A stretch of 64,000 nt of DNA from Ariolimax columbianus (lineage: Eukaryota; Mollusca; Gastropoda; Stylommatophora; Arionidae). The position numbers and the translations under genes are program-made. Positions 1 to 9,984 of the stretch are shown one piece after another. Under the pieces are notes generated by a model. It made no database searches. It was not told the origin of the DNA and saw nothing but the letters and a program-made list of their open reading frames with translations. The stretch lies in the NCBI GenBank assembly GCA_036924085.1, contig JAVGWX010000007.1, positions 33,903,953 through 33,967,952 on the forward strand. The letters are read 5' to 3'. Each line of letters begins with the position of its first letter. The stretch's first letter is position 1.

Positions 1-919
1 ACCTATCTTCAATTTATTGAATAGGTGGTACCTCAGTCTATTGTGGCCAGTGCGAAGTCTGAAGACAACGACCTGCTCTCTTCTGTTCAGCTGGTAATAT
101 GCATCGTTTTTGGTGTAACCAGTATGTTCGGTTTCCCATTTGGTCATGTATCTGGCTTTAATAAGCCGTTTTGACTCTTCGTACGTCATACTAGTATCTG
201 TTTGTGGTAGTCTTGCGCCTTCTTTTGCCAGTCTGTCTGCCTCCTCGTTGCCTTGGATGTTGCAGTGTGATGGGACCCACTGTACCACTACCCTTTTTGA
301 TGCGGACTGCTGGCATAGTTGACAGAGTGCTGTTCTTAAGTCATTAAGCTCAGTGTTGTTCTGGCTTTTTAGCGCTATGACTACGGCGAGAGCATCTGTA
401 AGCAGGACTATATGGCTTTCATTTTCTTTATGTGTCACCATTTCTTCCACTGCCGCCCTCGGTGCCTCTGCCTCAGCTCTAAAATTGCTTGTGTACTTAC
501 CAGTAGTGAATGACAGTGTTGTGTACAGTAAATGTACAGTAGTGATGGGCTTTGGTGTTGTTAGTGCGTTTATGGGGTCTTCGTGCATCTTTGCTTTGGC
601 TATTTCTGCAAAGTTCCTCCGCTTTAGTTTCCGATTTCCCAAATTGTTTAGTCTCTGATGCATTGGATGGTCAGTCAGTCTTCAGAGTTTCTCTGACTGC
701 AGCTGGGCTCTGCAGTCTCTTCTATCGGTCATGGATTGCAGTTTTGTAATCTTTTCAAGTTCTACAATTGGCGTTGACTTCATGCCTCCTGTTATAACTC
801 TCATGGCTTGGTTTTGAAGTTTGCTAACTTTATCGAAGTTCGCCTTTGCTGCTGTTGTCCATGCCGCAATGCCATACTCGAGAACTGGTCTCACTCTTCC
901 AGTGTACAGTTTCTTTAGT
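1..919 (-). mobile_element. LINE-A copy 1 (RNase H LINE), cut by window edge
   Basis: Minus-strand frames give the LINE-A RNase H domain ([14 protein letters not shown]) and part of the RT thumb ([16 protein letters not shown]). It is almost identical to the copy at 42923-45924. Near 513-530 an internal deletion removes about 230 bp, including the first catalytic Asp of RNase H, and leaves a small filler. The inner end (5' end of the element) is truncated at about 919. The left part lies outside the window, so its target-site duplication cannot be seen. Confidence 0.85.
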
Positions 920-1420
920 GAAAGTGTATCTGAAAACATGCATTTCTAAAATAAATAATATCAATAGTTTTGACACAGAAATTGATTAAACACACACATC
1001 TTATACTGTATTTCTTAAGGATTTATATACATTTGTCTGAAGATTTATAGTTATGAGGAAAGAATCAGAAATACCTGCCTACTGTGTCTACAAAAGAGAA
1101 GAATTTGAGGCAAGTTAACTCATTCCATGCCATTTATCGAAACGGTGCATCACAGCACATTCAGTTGGAGCCAATTCACTATACTTCGCACCATACGAAT
1201 TGTTTCTTAAATCCGTCAGTATAGTTTTACTATTACATCCTTTAGTATCCAGTCTTATCCTTCCAGTTTACTCTAATAATAGCCAGTCTAAATTGTGGAT
1301 TTGATAGTGCGTATTCTTTGAAACATCGATTTGACTTGTTTCTCCTGTATTTGTGGTTGCAAATGTGTTGAGCGTAAACAGTCTTTACTAAATGTATCAT
1401 ATCTTCACCTCTATTGGATG
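920..1420. other. intergenic stretch with a small CR1-like fragment
   Basis: At 1046-1117 (+) the sequence resembles the CR1-like RT end found at 16255-16330 (the [13 protein letters not shown] segment). I recognise nothing in the rest of this A+T-rich stretch. Confidence 0.45.
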
Positions 1421-1424
1421 ATAT

Positions 1425-3368
1425 CATCGTCATCATCATACACGGAGGTTGACGGTAATGGATCTCCATCTGTTTGTCTCGCGCCAGGCTGGTACACGCA
1501 TTCAAACTGTGTCACGACCACATCCTGATGTCTGTCCATTTGTACCTCTGTCACCGTTTGGCTCTCTTGCCCTCTACTCTGCCCTCCAAAATAACCTTTA
1601 GCTGACTGTCATGGCGCTTGACATGACCAAAAATTTTATTTCTTTAATTTTTATTTCCTTTATAAGTGTCTGTTCCACCTGGAGTTGTTCCAGAACCTCA
1701 TTATTGGTTTTCCTATCTTTCCAAGAAACTCGTCTAAGTCTTCTGATTACCAACATTTCAAAGGCCTCAATACGCTTCTCCATTGTCTTTGTCAGGGTTC
1801 AGGTTTCTACTCCATACAATAAAACTGAATGCACATAGCATTTTATGATTCTCATTTTAAAGATCTGAGATTTCTGCTTTGACAGAAGTGTATCTCTCAT
1901 ACTGTTAAATGCATCGCTGGAAGAGTGGGCGAACTCATGGCTGGTCAAAATAAACGAGGAGAAAACCACATGCACAATATTCTCGCTTTCATTAAAACCC
2001 CAAAATACCAAATTAAGTCTAAATGGCAAATTCCTGCAGCCAAACGACAACCCAACCTATCTGGGAGTCACATTTGATCGGTGCATGACATGGAAAAGTC
2101 AGATTGAGAGAAACCGAATGAAAGCCAGAGAAAGAATGGCAATCATGAGGAAACTTGCTGGCACAAGCTGGGGAGCAGACGAAGGCATACTAAAGAAACT
2201 GTACACTGGAAGAGTGAGACCAGTTCTCGAGTATGGCATTGCGGCATGGACAACAGCAGCGAAGGCGAACTTCGATAAAGTTAGCAAACTTCAAAACCAA
2301 GCCATGAGAATTATAACAGGTGGCATGAAGTCAACGCCAATTGTAGAACTTGAAAAGATTACAAAACTGCAATCCATGACCGATAGAAGAGACTGCAGAG
2401 CCCAGCTGCAGTCAGAGAAACTCCGAAGACTGACCGACCATCCAATGCACCAGAGACTAAACAATTTGGGAAATGGGAAACTAAACCTACCAAATGGCAG
2501 AAAAATAACACTGTCATTCGCTACTGGTAATTTCAGAGCGAAGGCAGAGGCACTGAGGGCGGCAGTGGAAGAAATGGTGACACACAGTGAAAATGAAAGC
2601 CATATAGTCCTGCTTACAGATGCTCTCGCCGTAGTCACAGCGCTAAAAAGCCAGAAAAATACTGAGCTTAATGACTTAAGAGCAGCACTCTGCAAACTGT
2701 GCCAGCAGTCCGCACCAAAAAGGATAGTGGTACAGTGGGTCCCATCACACTGCAACATCCAAGGCAACGAGGAGGCAGACAGACTGGCAAAAGAAGGTGC
2801 AAGACTACCACAAACAGATACTAGTATGACGTACGAAGAGTCAAAACGGCTTATCAAAGCCAGATACATGACCAAATGGGAAACCGAACATACTGGTTAC
2901 ACCAAAAACGATGCCTATTACCAGTTGAACCGAAGAGAGCAGGTCGTCGTCTTCAGACTTCGCACTGGCCACAATAGACTGAGGTACCACCTATTCAACA
3001 AATTGAAGATAGGGTGTACCGACGAATGCCCGTGCGGTACTGGTAAAATGACCGCTGAACATCTGCTGCAGAACTGCCCGACATACGAGGATCAGAGAGA
3101 GCAGATGTGGCCATCACCAGTGGAACTGCAAGACAAGCTCTATGGCAGTGGCGACAGCCTCAGGATGACAGCCGCTTTTTTCGAAAAAATAATGGTTACT
3201 GTCTGACTGCGTACGCAGAAGAAGAAGAATACTGTTAAATGTATTTTTGGCCATTGCATTCTTTTAATGATCTCCCTTTCGCATTTGTCATCAGCTGAAA
3301 TGAGTTGTCCAAAATATACATAGCTTGACACTTGTTCCAGAATTTCTCCATTTATGTGGATGAAAGCT
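1425..3368 (-). pseudogene. old LINE 3' end, split by LINE-A
   Basis: Two minus-strand pieces, 3242-3368 and 1425-1899, join across the LINE-A insertion into one decayed RT C-terminus. The order is Y-V-Y-F-G-Q-L-I-S-A-D, then C-Y-V-H-S-V-L-L-Y-G-V-E-T, R-I-E-A-F-E-M, S-W-K-D-R-K-T-N, and H-V-K-R-H-D near the end. Several stops and shifts break it. These are standard thumb and tail motifs of invertebrate LINE reverse transcriptases. The clade is not determined. Confidence 0.7.
1913..3228 (+). mobile_element. LINE-A copy 2 with 13-bp target duplications
   Basis: This 5'-truncated insertion is flanked by ATACTGTTAAATG at 1900-1912 and 3229-3241. The ORF at 2085-3206 covers RT thumb, RNase H and a C-terminal zinc-type motif (C-P-C-G-T-G-K, H-L-L-Q-N-C). 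An internal deletion (near 2485) joins the thumb to the middle of RNase H, so the first catalytic Asp is gone although the frame stays open. The 3' end carries the (GAA)n tail. It inserted into an older LINE of opposite orientation. Confidence 0.92.
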
Positions 3369-3633
3369 TTTGGACTTTCTTTCTTCTATTGGGTACATAT
3401 ATTTTCAAATTTATTCTGGACTTCCACAATTCAATTATGAACTAATACTTAGAAGCAAAGATGCTGAAATTGTCAATAAAGCGAATATTGAAATTGTTTG
3501 TTCCTCGACTGTAATATTTGCTCTTGTTTCTTCTATAGTACTCTATGTATTGCTATGTAGCCTTCTTTTTCTTATAAATTATCTATTCTTCGTCAAATTG
3601 GTGCATAATAAGATAAATAATACAGATTAAAGC
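3369..3633. other. no recognisable feature
   Basis: An 86-codon open frame (3370-3630) is hydrophobic at its end but shows no family motif, lies between two LINE remnants and is A+T-rich. I treat it as chance. Confidence 0.4.
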
Positions 3634-5045
3634 AGGAGGAGAGGCATGTGCTCGAATCTATCACAAGCTGTATAAACAGATATGGCACAGTGCAGAGTGG
3701 CCAGAAGCATGGAAGAAATCAATCCCCAAAAAAGGCAACCTGAAGCTGTGCACGAAATACCGAACTATCGCGCTGATCAGCCACTCTAGCAAGATACTCT
3801 TGTGAATCCTTTTAGGAAGGAAAGAGATAAAGGTTTGAATCTGAAATTCACGTAGTCCAGGTAGGTTTTAGGAAAGACAGAGGGACCAGGGACAACATAT
3901 TCAATTTCAGGAATATGTACGAAAAATGTAGAGAGTTTAATATAAACCTGTACACATCCTTCATTGATTACACCAAGGCCTTCGACACAGTAAAACATCA
4001 AAATCTGTGGAGAATCATGAAGGAAATGGTGTTTCTTTTGCACATAGTCCATCTCATTGACACATTATACGAAGATCAACAAGCCACTGTCCGAGTATCT
4101 GGGCAAACATCGGATTGGTTTGCAGTACAAAAGGGAGTCGTCCGACAAGGATGTATCCTCTCACCTTATCTGTAAAACATATATGCGGAATATATAATGA
4201 GAAATTTTTGAGAAGACGAGAACATTGAATGTTTCGACCCATTTATGATTGGGGGGTACGAAGTTCCAGAGTTAAGATATGCAGATGACACAGTGATACT
4301 ATCAAGAAGGGCTAGAGCAGCTACTTTCAGCCGTTAATGAACATAGTAAAGATCAAAACCTGTTCATAAACATAAATAAAACAAAGATAATGACCACCAA
4401 CAAAACAATGTCAGCATAAATTTACAGTGGGTGATGAGAAAATAGATCAGGTCACACATTTTGAATATCTGGGCTCCAGAATTGACAAAAATGGCGACTG
4501 CTTGAAAGAAATAAGAAGAAGACTAACCATGGCAATGAAGAGACTGAAATGCCTGAAGAAATTATGGCAGAGCACAAACAAAATGATAAAAGTAAAAGTC
4601 TTGAGAGCCTGTGTTTTTCCTGTGGCAGCTTATGGCTGTGAACCATGGACGATTACCAAAACTTCTAGACAAAGAATCGAATCCTTTGAGTCAAAATGTT
4701 ACAGAAAGATCCTCAGAATACCTTAGACAGAGAAAAAAACAAATGTAGACATTCGGCAAGAGTTGAGCATAGAGGAGAACTGATTTATCAATTCCATTTT
4801 GGCTAGAAAATGCAAATACTTTGGTCACATCAAGAGACACAATGGTCTTGAGAGAACGGTGATGGAAGGTATGGTGCCAGACAAAAGAGGAAGGGGTAGA
4901 CCAAGAAGACGATGGCACCAAGATATCCAGGAATGCCTGAGTATGAGTGGCGGAGGCTGGAGTTTTGGCAAGAGAACGAGTTTCTTTCAGACAGACTGTG
5001 ATGGGAGCGACATTCTACAAAGTGCATGCTACATGATGATGAATA
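3634..5045 (+). pseudogene. LINE-C reverse transcriptase remnant
   Basis: Fragmented plus-strand frames follow the order of an endonuclease-type LINE RT: W-P-E-A-W-K-K-S, P-K-K-G, Y-R-T-I-A-L-I-S, then F-I-D-Y-T-K-A-F-D-T-V, a degenerate Q-G-C-I-L-S-P-Y-L, and L-R-Y-A-D-D-T-V-I-L-S near 4275. Next come F-E-Y-L-G-S-R-I-D (4460) and the C-terminal Y-F-G-H-I-K-R plus R-G-R-P-R-R-R-W. Frameshifts and stops prevent translation. The end carries CATGCTACATGATGATG (5026-5042), also seen at the ends of copies at 10906 and 59798. Confidence 0.8.
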
Positions 5046-5164
5046 CAGATATGTTTATTTATTGACATGTAATTTTTATTTTCAAAATATAACCTTTAGT
5101 TTTTTTTGCCTTCCTTAAATTGACTGTTTACAGAACGGAAATTGTGCACAGAAAGAGTTAGTAC

Positions 5165-5295
5165 AGGTCAATAAGTTAATCAAAGAAAAGGATAAATTAG
5201 AGTATAACACGTTTTCCAAAGTATAGCTGGCTATAAGAACAAGAGGGCACAGCTACAAATGAATTAAAGAAAGGTCCAGATTAGTTATTTGAAAA
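5165..5295 (+). pseudogene. CR1-like LINE 3' fragment
   Basis: This resembles the stretch after K-D-K-L-D in the copy at 14938-16575: R-G-H-S-Y-K-x-x-K-E-R-S-R-L. It is short and broken by stops. Confidence 0.6.
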
Positions 5296-5305
5296 TGTGA
5301 GGGAC

Positions 5306-5402
5306 CCATCTCGGACACACTTTCCTATACCCAAGGGATCCATATTGCACACACTTTCCTATATCCAAGGGATCATCTCGCACACACTTTCCTATACCCA
5401 AA
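5306..5402. repeat. short tandem repeat of a mariner motif
   Basis: There are about two and a half copies of a unit of roughly 40 bp built on CACACTTTCCTATA. Read on the minus strand, each unit repeats the G-Y-R-K-V-C-A motif that ends the adjacent mariner-like fragment, so the array appears to be an expansion of transposase sequence. Confidence 0.6.
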
Positions 5403-5795
5403 CAATACATGGATAATGTAATGGAATTGCTCAACCAAAATCATAAGCATTGCTGCAATATCTTTTTGATTGAAACAGCGATTGGCATGAATTAGTTCAC
5501 CCACACTGTATCCACAGCTGTGATTGGGCTTCTGCTTCAAGCCTTGTCATGCAGGTTCATCATGGCTGGATTATCACCTTTTACAGTCCGTGCCCTCCTC
5601 CTGACAGTACTGACATCCACACAGGCATCACCATATATTGCAGTCATTCTTCGATGCATGTCGATGGGCACACAACCTCCTGCTGTCATGAATTCAATCA
5701 CAGCACATTGTTATTTCCAAGTAGGCCGCCATTTTAATGTCTGCTGTGAGCATGCGTCCAGTTTCATGCACATGCCCTTATAATCACTTCCTTAG
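5375..5795 (-). pseudogene. mariner-like transposase N-terminal fragment
   Basis: Minus-strand reading gives an A-V-I-E-F-M-T-A-G-G helix, I-D-M-H-R-R-M-T-A-I-Y-G-D-A, V-S-T-V-R-R-R-A-R and a degenerate S-R-S-P-I-T-A-V (usually S-G-R-P). H-A-N-R-C, I-I-H and G-Y-R-K-V-C follow. This is the order of the paired helix-turn-helix region of mariner/Tc1-type transposases. Stops interrupt it and the catalytic D-D-D/E part is not visible. Confidence 0.6.
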
Positions 5796-5799
5796 AGAT

Positions 5800-6100
5800 T
5801 ATTTTCACATAGGTATCACGTGTTTCTGAGCCCTGTTGTCATGATTATGTCATTGGAGGTCAAACTTTTCAAATCGTCCTCGTACAACAAAACATTTATG
5901 GGGGAGGTGTATAAAATAAGAAACAACTGAAGATATCAAAACATTTTAAGTACACTTTTATTTGCAGATTATATTTTGAAAGCCATTACACATTGGCAAA
6001 AATGTTGGCTGAATTAAAGAAAGCATTTATTGTATATATAATATATATTACTAGCATAAAACCAAGGCCACTTATTGACTTAACATATGTAAATAGCACC
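5800..6100. other. no recognisable feature
   Basis: A+T-rich sequence with a short TATA-type run near 6033-6052. I see no coding or mobile-element signal. Confidence 0.4.
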
Positions 6101-6103
6101 ATA

Positions 6104-6715
6104 CTGAAATAAGTCCAAGAGTTCATTTACCTGGGAATTGTTTTTATAAAAGATGGAAGCCTTGATAGCAAAATTGAAATTGTTTGTCAGAACGCCTCTA
6201 CAATGACATTTCAAATAATTCCCCACTGCACTCGGTTTTTGTGCCATGCTATTTGTTCAAGCTATGGACCTTCCCATCTCTTTTTCTACCCCCCCCCCCC
6301 TTCTTACGCTTCCTAGGCACAGTACTTTGCAGGGTCATTTGGTCAACCCAGACGATCTTGATACATGCCCATACCACGTAAGATTTGCAAGCTTTTACCA
6401 TAGTCAACTGCCTTATTCGTGACCTGGTCTAGATATGAAATGCCGAGAATTTGACACAGACATCTCATCTCCATTACACAAATTCTTTACTCTAGAACCA
6501 CTGTCAGAGTCCAAGTTTTGCACGTGTAACGGTACATGGAAGTGACAAGTGAATACATTAAACTCAACTTGGTTGATGCTTTTGTCCCTCCATGGAGGCA
6601 TCAGTTTGGTCAGAGCAGCCATGGTCATTGCTGTTCTTGCCTGAATCTCAATTTTGAAACCTTCCCCATCCACCAGTGCTCCCAGGTATTTAAATTGTTT
6701 AACACATGTTTAACA
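6104..6715. pseudogene. two LINE RT scraps in opposite orientation
   Basis: At 6104-6215 (+) a frame reads V-Q-E-F-I-Y-L-G-I-V, the LINE Y-L-G thumb motif. At about 6245-6710 (-) frames give F-K-Y-L-G-A-L-V-D-G-E-G, A-L-T-K-L, and farther on W-Y-G-H-V-S-R-S-S-G-L-T-K, typical of a LINE C-terminus. They are diverged and the exact limits are uncertain. Confidence 0.55.
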
Positions 6716-6950
6716 AATATTTGCAATTTGTTTAAAGATTCTGAACTTTTTCCATTATTTTGAAGCTTATTATTTTTTTAATTAAATTAAACTTTTTACC
6801 GTGCCTTTGTTGCTTTTATCAGACTGACAAAGTTTTCGGTGTAACGGCCAAAGTCACGTCAAAGCAACAGCCGAATTAACACCGTTTTAACCATATATAG
6901 CCAATTGAGCTACAGCAGAAATCAACTGAAATTTAGGCATTTGTTTGCCC

Positions 6951-7137
6951 AAAACATTTCCTTCGTCACAGATTTAAAAACATTTCCTTCGTCACAGATT
7001 TAAAAACATTTCCTTCGTCACAGATTTAAAAACATTTCCTTCGTCACAGATTTAAAAACATTTCCTTCGTCACAGATTTAAAAACATTTCCTTCGTCACA
7101 GATTTAAAAACATTTCCTTCGTCACAGATTTAAAAAT
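6951..7137. repeat. 26-bp minisatellite
   Basis: About seven near-perfect units of 26 bp built on CATTTCCTTCGTCACAGATT followed by AAAAA. Copies are almost identical, which implies recent expansion. Confidence 0.95.
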
Positions 7138-7189
7138 GAATTTGAAACACTTTACCTTCTTCACGCGAATTTGAGCAAAACCAAGAATG

Positions 7190-7645
7190 AGAATGGTGAA
7201 GTTAAGTTGTTTCAAAAGATCTTTGTGAGGTTGATGTATTTAGCTTGTTTATGTAAATGAAATAAATACAATTGGAAACTAACAGATATGCCGCTCTTAG
7301 AAAAGAAAAGTATCATTGCTTTGTGGAGATTTCAAAGGATTTTTATTGAAGACCGACGTTCTCTAATTGGTGAGTCTAAATGTTTGTTTTCTTTTATAAA
7401 TGTTCACTATCTTCTTGTATTTCAGAAACTAACACACATACAACCAAAACACCAACAAGTTCTTTATTAATATATGTCTCTACACACAACATAATCACAT
7501 CTATAGATCAACTAACAAAAAGGTATCAGGCTCTCAAAGTCAACAACTATAGTCAAATGTGACATGCTGAAAAACAGTGCAGCTGCAGGGGAAATTGTGC
7601 CCATTTTTGGTGTGGTCTTGTAAAGGTTAATATCAAATGGGTTAA
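7190..7645. repeat. direct duplicate of 13575-14020
   Basis: This stretch matches 13575-14020 over most of its length. Shared blocks include GGAAACTAACAGAT, AGAAACTAACACACA and a stretch of nearly 40 bp beginning ACACCAACAAGTTC, and a diverged block near 7580-7640. It ends where a LINE-B tail begins. It could be a segmental duplication of the intron next to galectin exon 10 or an unclassified transposon. It has no coding potential. Confidence 0.75.
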
Positions 7646-7654
7646 ACTCTGTAG

Positions 7655-7975
7655 TGATCAGCAGCCCAAAGCTGACTGCTAGTGTCAGGGTTAGCAAAAT
7701 CAAGCTGCCAAGACATTTCTACACCTCCATGCGGTGATCCTAGATAACAGGCTGCAACAGAGTAGGCTGACTAATGAGAAGGGATCAAAGAGGGAAAGCT
7801 CACCCTGTACTCAAAAATGCCTGCTATCAGAAGAATATGTCGAACCCAAAGGTGCAAATATCGCAATCAAGCTGTAAACTAGTGACATGATTCATTTTGT
7901 TCTAACTACATCCTGCTACTTGCAAAGCCCTATTCAGTACTTGGTAGTGAGAGATTGAGAACAAAAGCAGAAGAA
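7655..7975 (+). mobile_element. LINE-B 3'-UTR insertion (diverged)
   Basis: This is homologous to 22399-22765: blocks such as GATAACAGGCTGCAACAG, GTGCAAATATCGCA and the terminal GAGATTGAGAACA are shared. No coding part is included, and I could not define clean target duplications. Confidence 0.75.
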
Positions 7976-8029
7976 GGTTACACAGCATGCTAGAAATATG
8001 TTTGTGTATGTTCATAACTTCACTACATG

Positions 8030-8300
8030 TTTCAGGGGCTAAAAGGTCAAGGTTGACCCATAGCAGACATAGCTGTCGGGGATGAAGTATCAAGAACTTT
8101 AGTATACTTGGTCTCCACTTTTTATGAGGTTGGCTATCCAGTTCACTTCCTCGTTGTCTTCCCTTCCCTAACAGTAAACCAGATACCCATTTACAGCTGG
8201 ATGTATTGGAACATGTCACTAATGTGGACCAAACTCGGTATAAGAAACAAGCACTCGAATATAGTTGGTCCACAATTTGGAAAATTTGGGAACAATTGAT
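8030..8300. repeat. interspersed repeat shared with 18410-18800
   Basis: Blocks around CTTCCCTTCCCTAACAGTA, ATTTACAGCTGG and a following GTGCTTTAA-like part match 18640-18790 in the same orientation. The element type is unknown. Confidence 0.55.
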
Positions 8301-8539
8301 GTAGGCAATTCTAATCTGACTGATTTAAGTGTGTGCATTTAAATCTTCACATTTAATAAGCACTTGCAAATGCAAAAACATAGCATTAGACTGAAGAGCA
8401 AGAGCCATAATGCAGCTCAGTTTATAACGCCAATAACAACAACACCATAAAGCAAGGCCAGTTACACAGCAGATACTGATCACTTCGTCAATTGTTTTTT
8501 AAAGTGTGTTGATTGCTTCTTTTGCCTTCTCTAACTCAA

Positions 8540-8870
8540 ATATGAGTCAGGTACAAAAGATGAGTCAGGTACAAAAGATGAGTTAGGTAAAAAGATGAGT
8601 CAGGTAAAAAGATGTGTCAGGTAAAAAAATGAGTCAGGTAAAAAGATGAGTCAGATAAAAAAAACATGAGTCAGGCAATTAAGATGAATTGGGTTAAAAG
8701 ATGAGTCAGGTGAAATGATAAGTCAGATAAAAAAAAAAGATTAGTCCGATAAAAAGGATGAATCTGATAAAAAGATGAGTCCGGCAATTAAGAGAATACA
8801 GATAAAAAGATGAGTCGGTTTAAAAAATGGAGTCAGATAAAAAGATGAGTGGGGTACCCATATCTACAGT
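8540..8870. repeat. degenerate short tandem array (GATGAGTCAGGTAAAAA)
   Basis: About 18 imperfect units of roughly 17 bp resembling GATGAGTCAGGTAAAAA. Units differ in length by insertions in the A-run. Confidence 0.85.
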
Positions 8871-9285
8871 TGAGTAAAGTACATGAAGCTGATCATTGAG
8901 GCAAGCTGTTTTAACCCCTTTTTTCAATCACATATTCTGAGCTCCACATGAAACAAACAAAAAAAAACATGACATTTTAAGCACTTTTCACTATCTACAT
9001 TCTTAAACTATTATTTCAGCTTAATTCAACTTGTCATTAAAATAAAATTTATAGAAAATCTCTTTCCATGTGGGTTCTTTTCATAGAAGACAATGTTGCA
9101 AATTTGACACACAACTAACACTTGTGCAATGTCTGCCTCCAGTTGCACATCGAACAACACAATGCATGCTGACAGTATCTTTTGGTTTTTCTGTGGCTAA
9201 CTATCTGTATTCTTCATAAGCAGTTTTTTTCTTAATCATTTTTCAATCTCCCAAAGTTCTCTTTTTTTGCCTGATTTCAAAATCA
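8871..9285. other. no recognisable feature
   Basis: A+T-rich sequence downstream of the galectin stop. I see no open frame, repeat or element signature. Confidence 0.4.
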
Positions 9286-9289
9286 CAAC

Positions 9290-9605
9290 CATAACAATTA
9301 ACAAAGTCTGGCAGTTAGTAAATCAGATTTCAAAATCACTACCCTGACGTTTACAGAGATTCTTAGTTAATAAATCTGATTTTGAAAATACTACCTTGAT
9401 GATTAACAAAGATTCTTAGTTAAAACCCCCTAATAACCGAGATTGACAGTTAAATAAATCAAATTTTGAAATCACTAGCCTGACAATTAATAGAGATTCT
9501 TAGTTAATAAATCAGATTTTGAAACCACTAACCTGACAATTAACAGAGATTATTAGTAAATAAATCAGATTTTGAAACCACTACCCTGACAATTAACAGA
9601 GATTG
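9290..9605. repeat. tandem array of about 60-bp units
   Basis: About five imperfect units with the core AACAGAGATTCTTAGTTAAT then AAATCAGATTTTGAAA and a CACTACCCTGAC-type part. It probably lies within or just beyond the galectin 3' UTR. Confidence 0.85.
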
Positions 9606-9674
9606 ACCAAATAGTATATCACACATTCACATTATCCTCTGCGTCAGTTTGGTAGATGTCGCATGCGAGGAAAT

Positions 9675-9681
9675 ATATATG

Positions 9682-9760
<79 letters not shown>
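9675..9760. repeat. AT dinucleotide microsatellite
   Basis: A nearly pure (AT)n run of about 80 bp, with a few GT interruptions at its left end. It lies about 110 bp downstream of the galectin stop codon. Confidence 0.95.
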
Positions 9761-9762
<2 letters not shown>

Positions 9763-9870
9763 GGTTAGGAATATTAATATGAATATGTTAATTAGAATTT
9801 AAAAAAAGGTATTGCATAGTCTCAACACATTAAATAGTGGATACTATGTAAACATAGTTCTGCTAAACTG

Positions 9871-9984
9871 TTAGTAGAACTCTGGCTCAAAGAAGTTGCA
9901 ATCACCCATCAGCATGACATGGGACACTTGGCCAGGATCAATTCTGTGAGTGTAGTCAATGTAGAACTTACGGTTGACAAACAC
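9871..9984 (-). CDS. galectin exon 11, CRD4 end and stop codon
   Basis: The acceptor is tttcag|GTG, phase 0. The exon codes for [16 protein letters not shown] and ends E-P-E-F-Y-TAA, 37 residues. It carries the typical galectin V-N-x-x-x-F-x-x-Y-x-H-R strand. The TAA occupies 9871-9873. No AATAAA on this strand is visible in the first 500 bp downstream. An AT microsatellite (9678-9757) lies in the probable 3' UTR. Confidence 0.88.
   Translation of the reverse strand: MFVNRKFYIDYTHRIDPGQVSHVMLMGDCNFFEPEFY

Noticed and set aside
3370..3630. Possible small membrane protein of 86 residues
   Set aside because: It has A+T-rich hydrophobic codons, no start context or splice support, and lies between LINE remnants.
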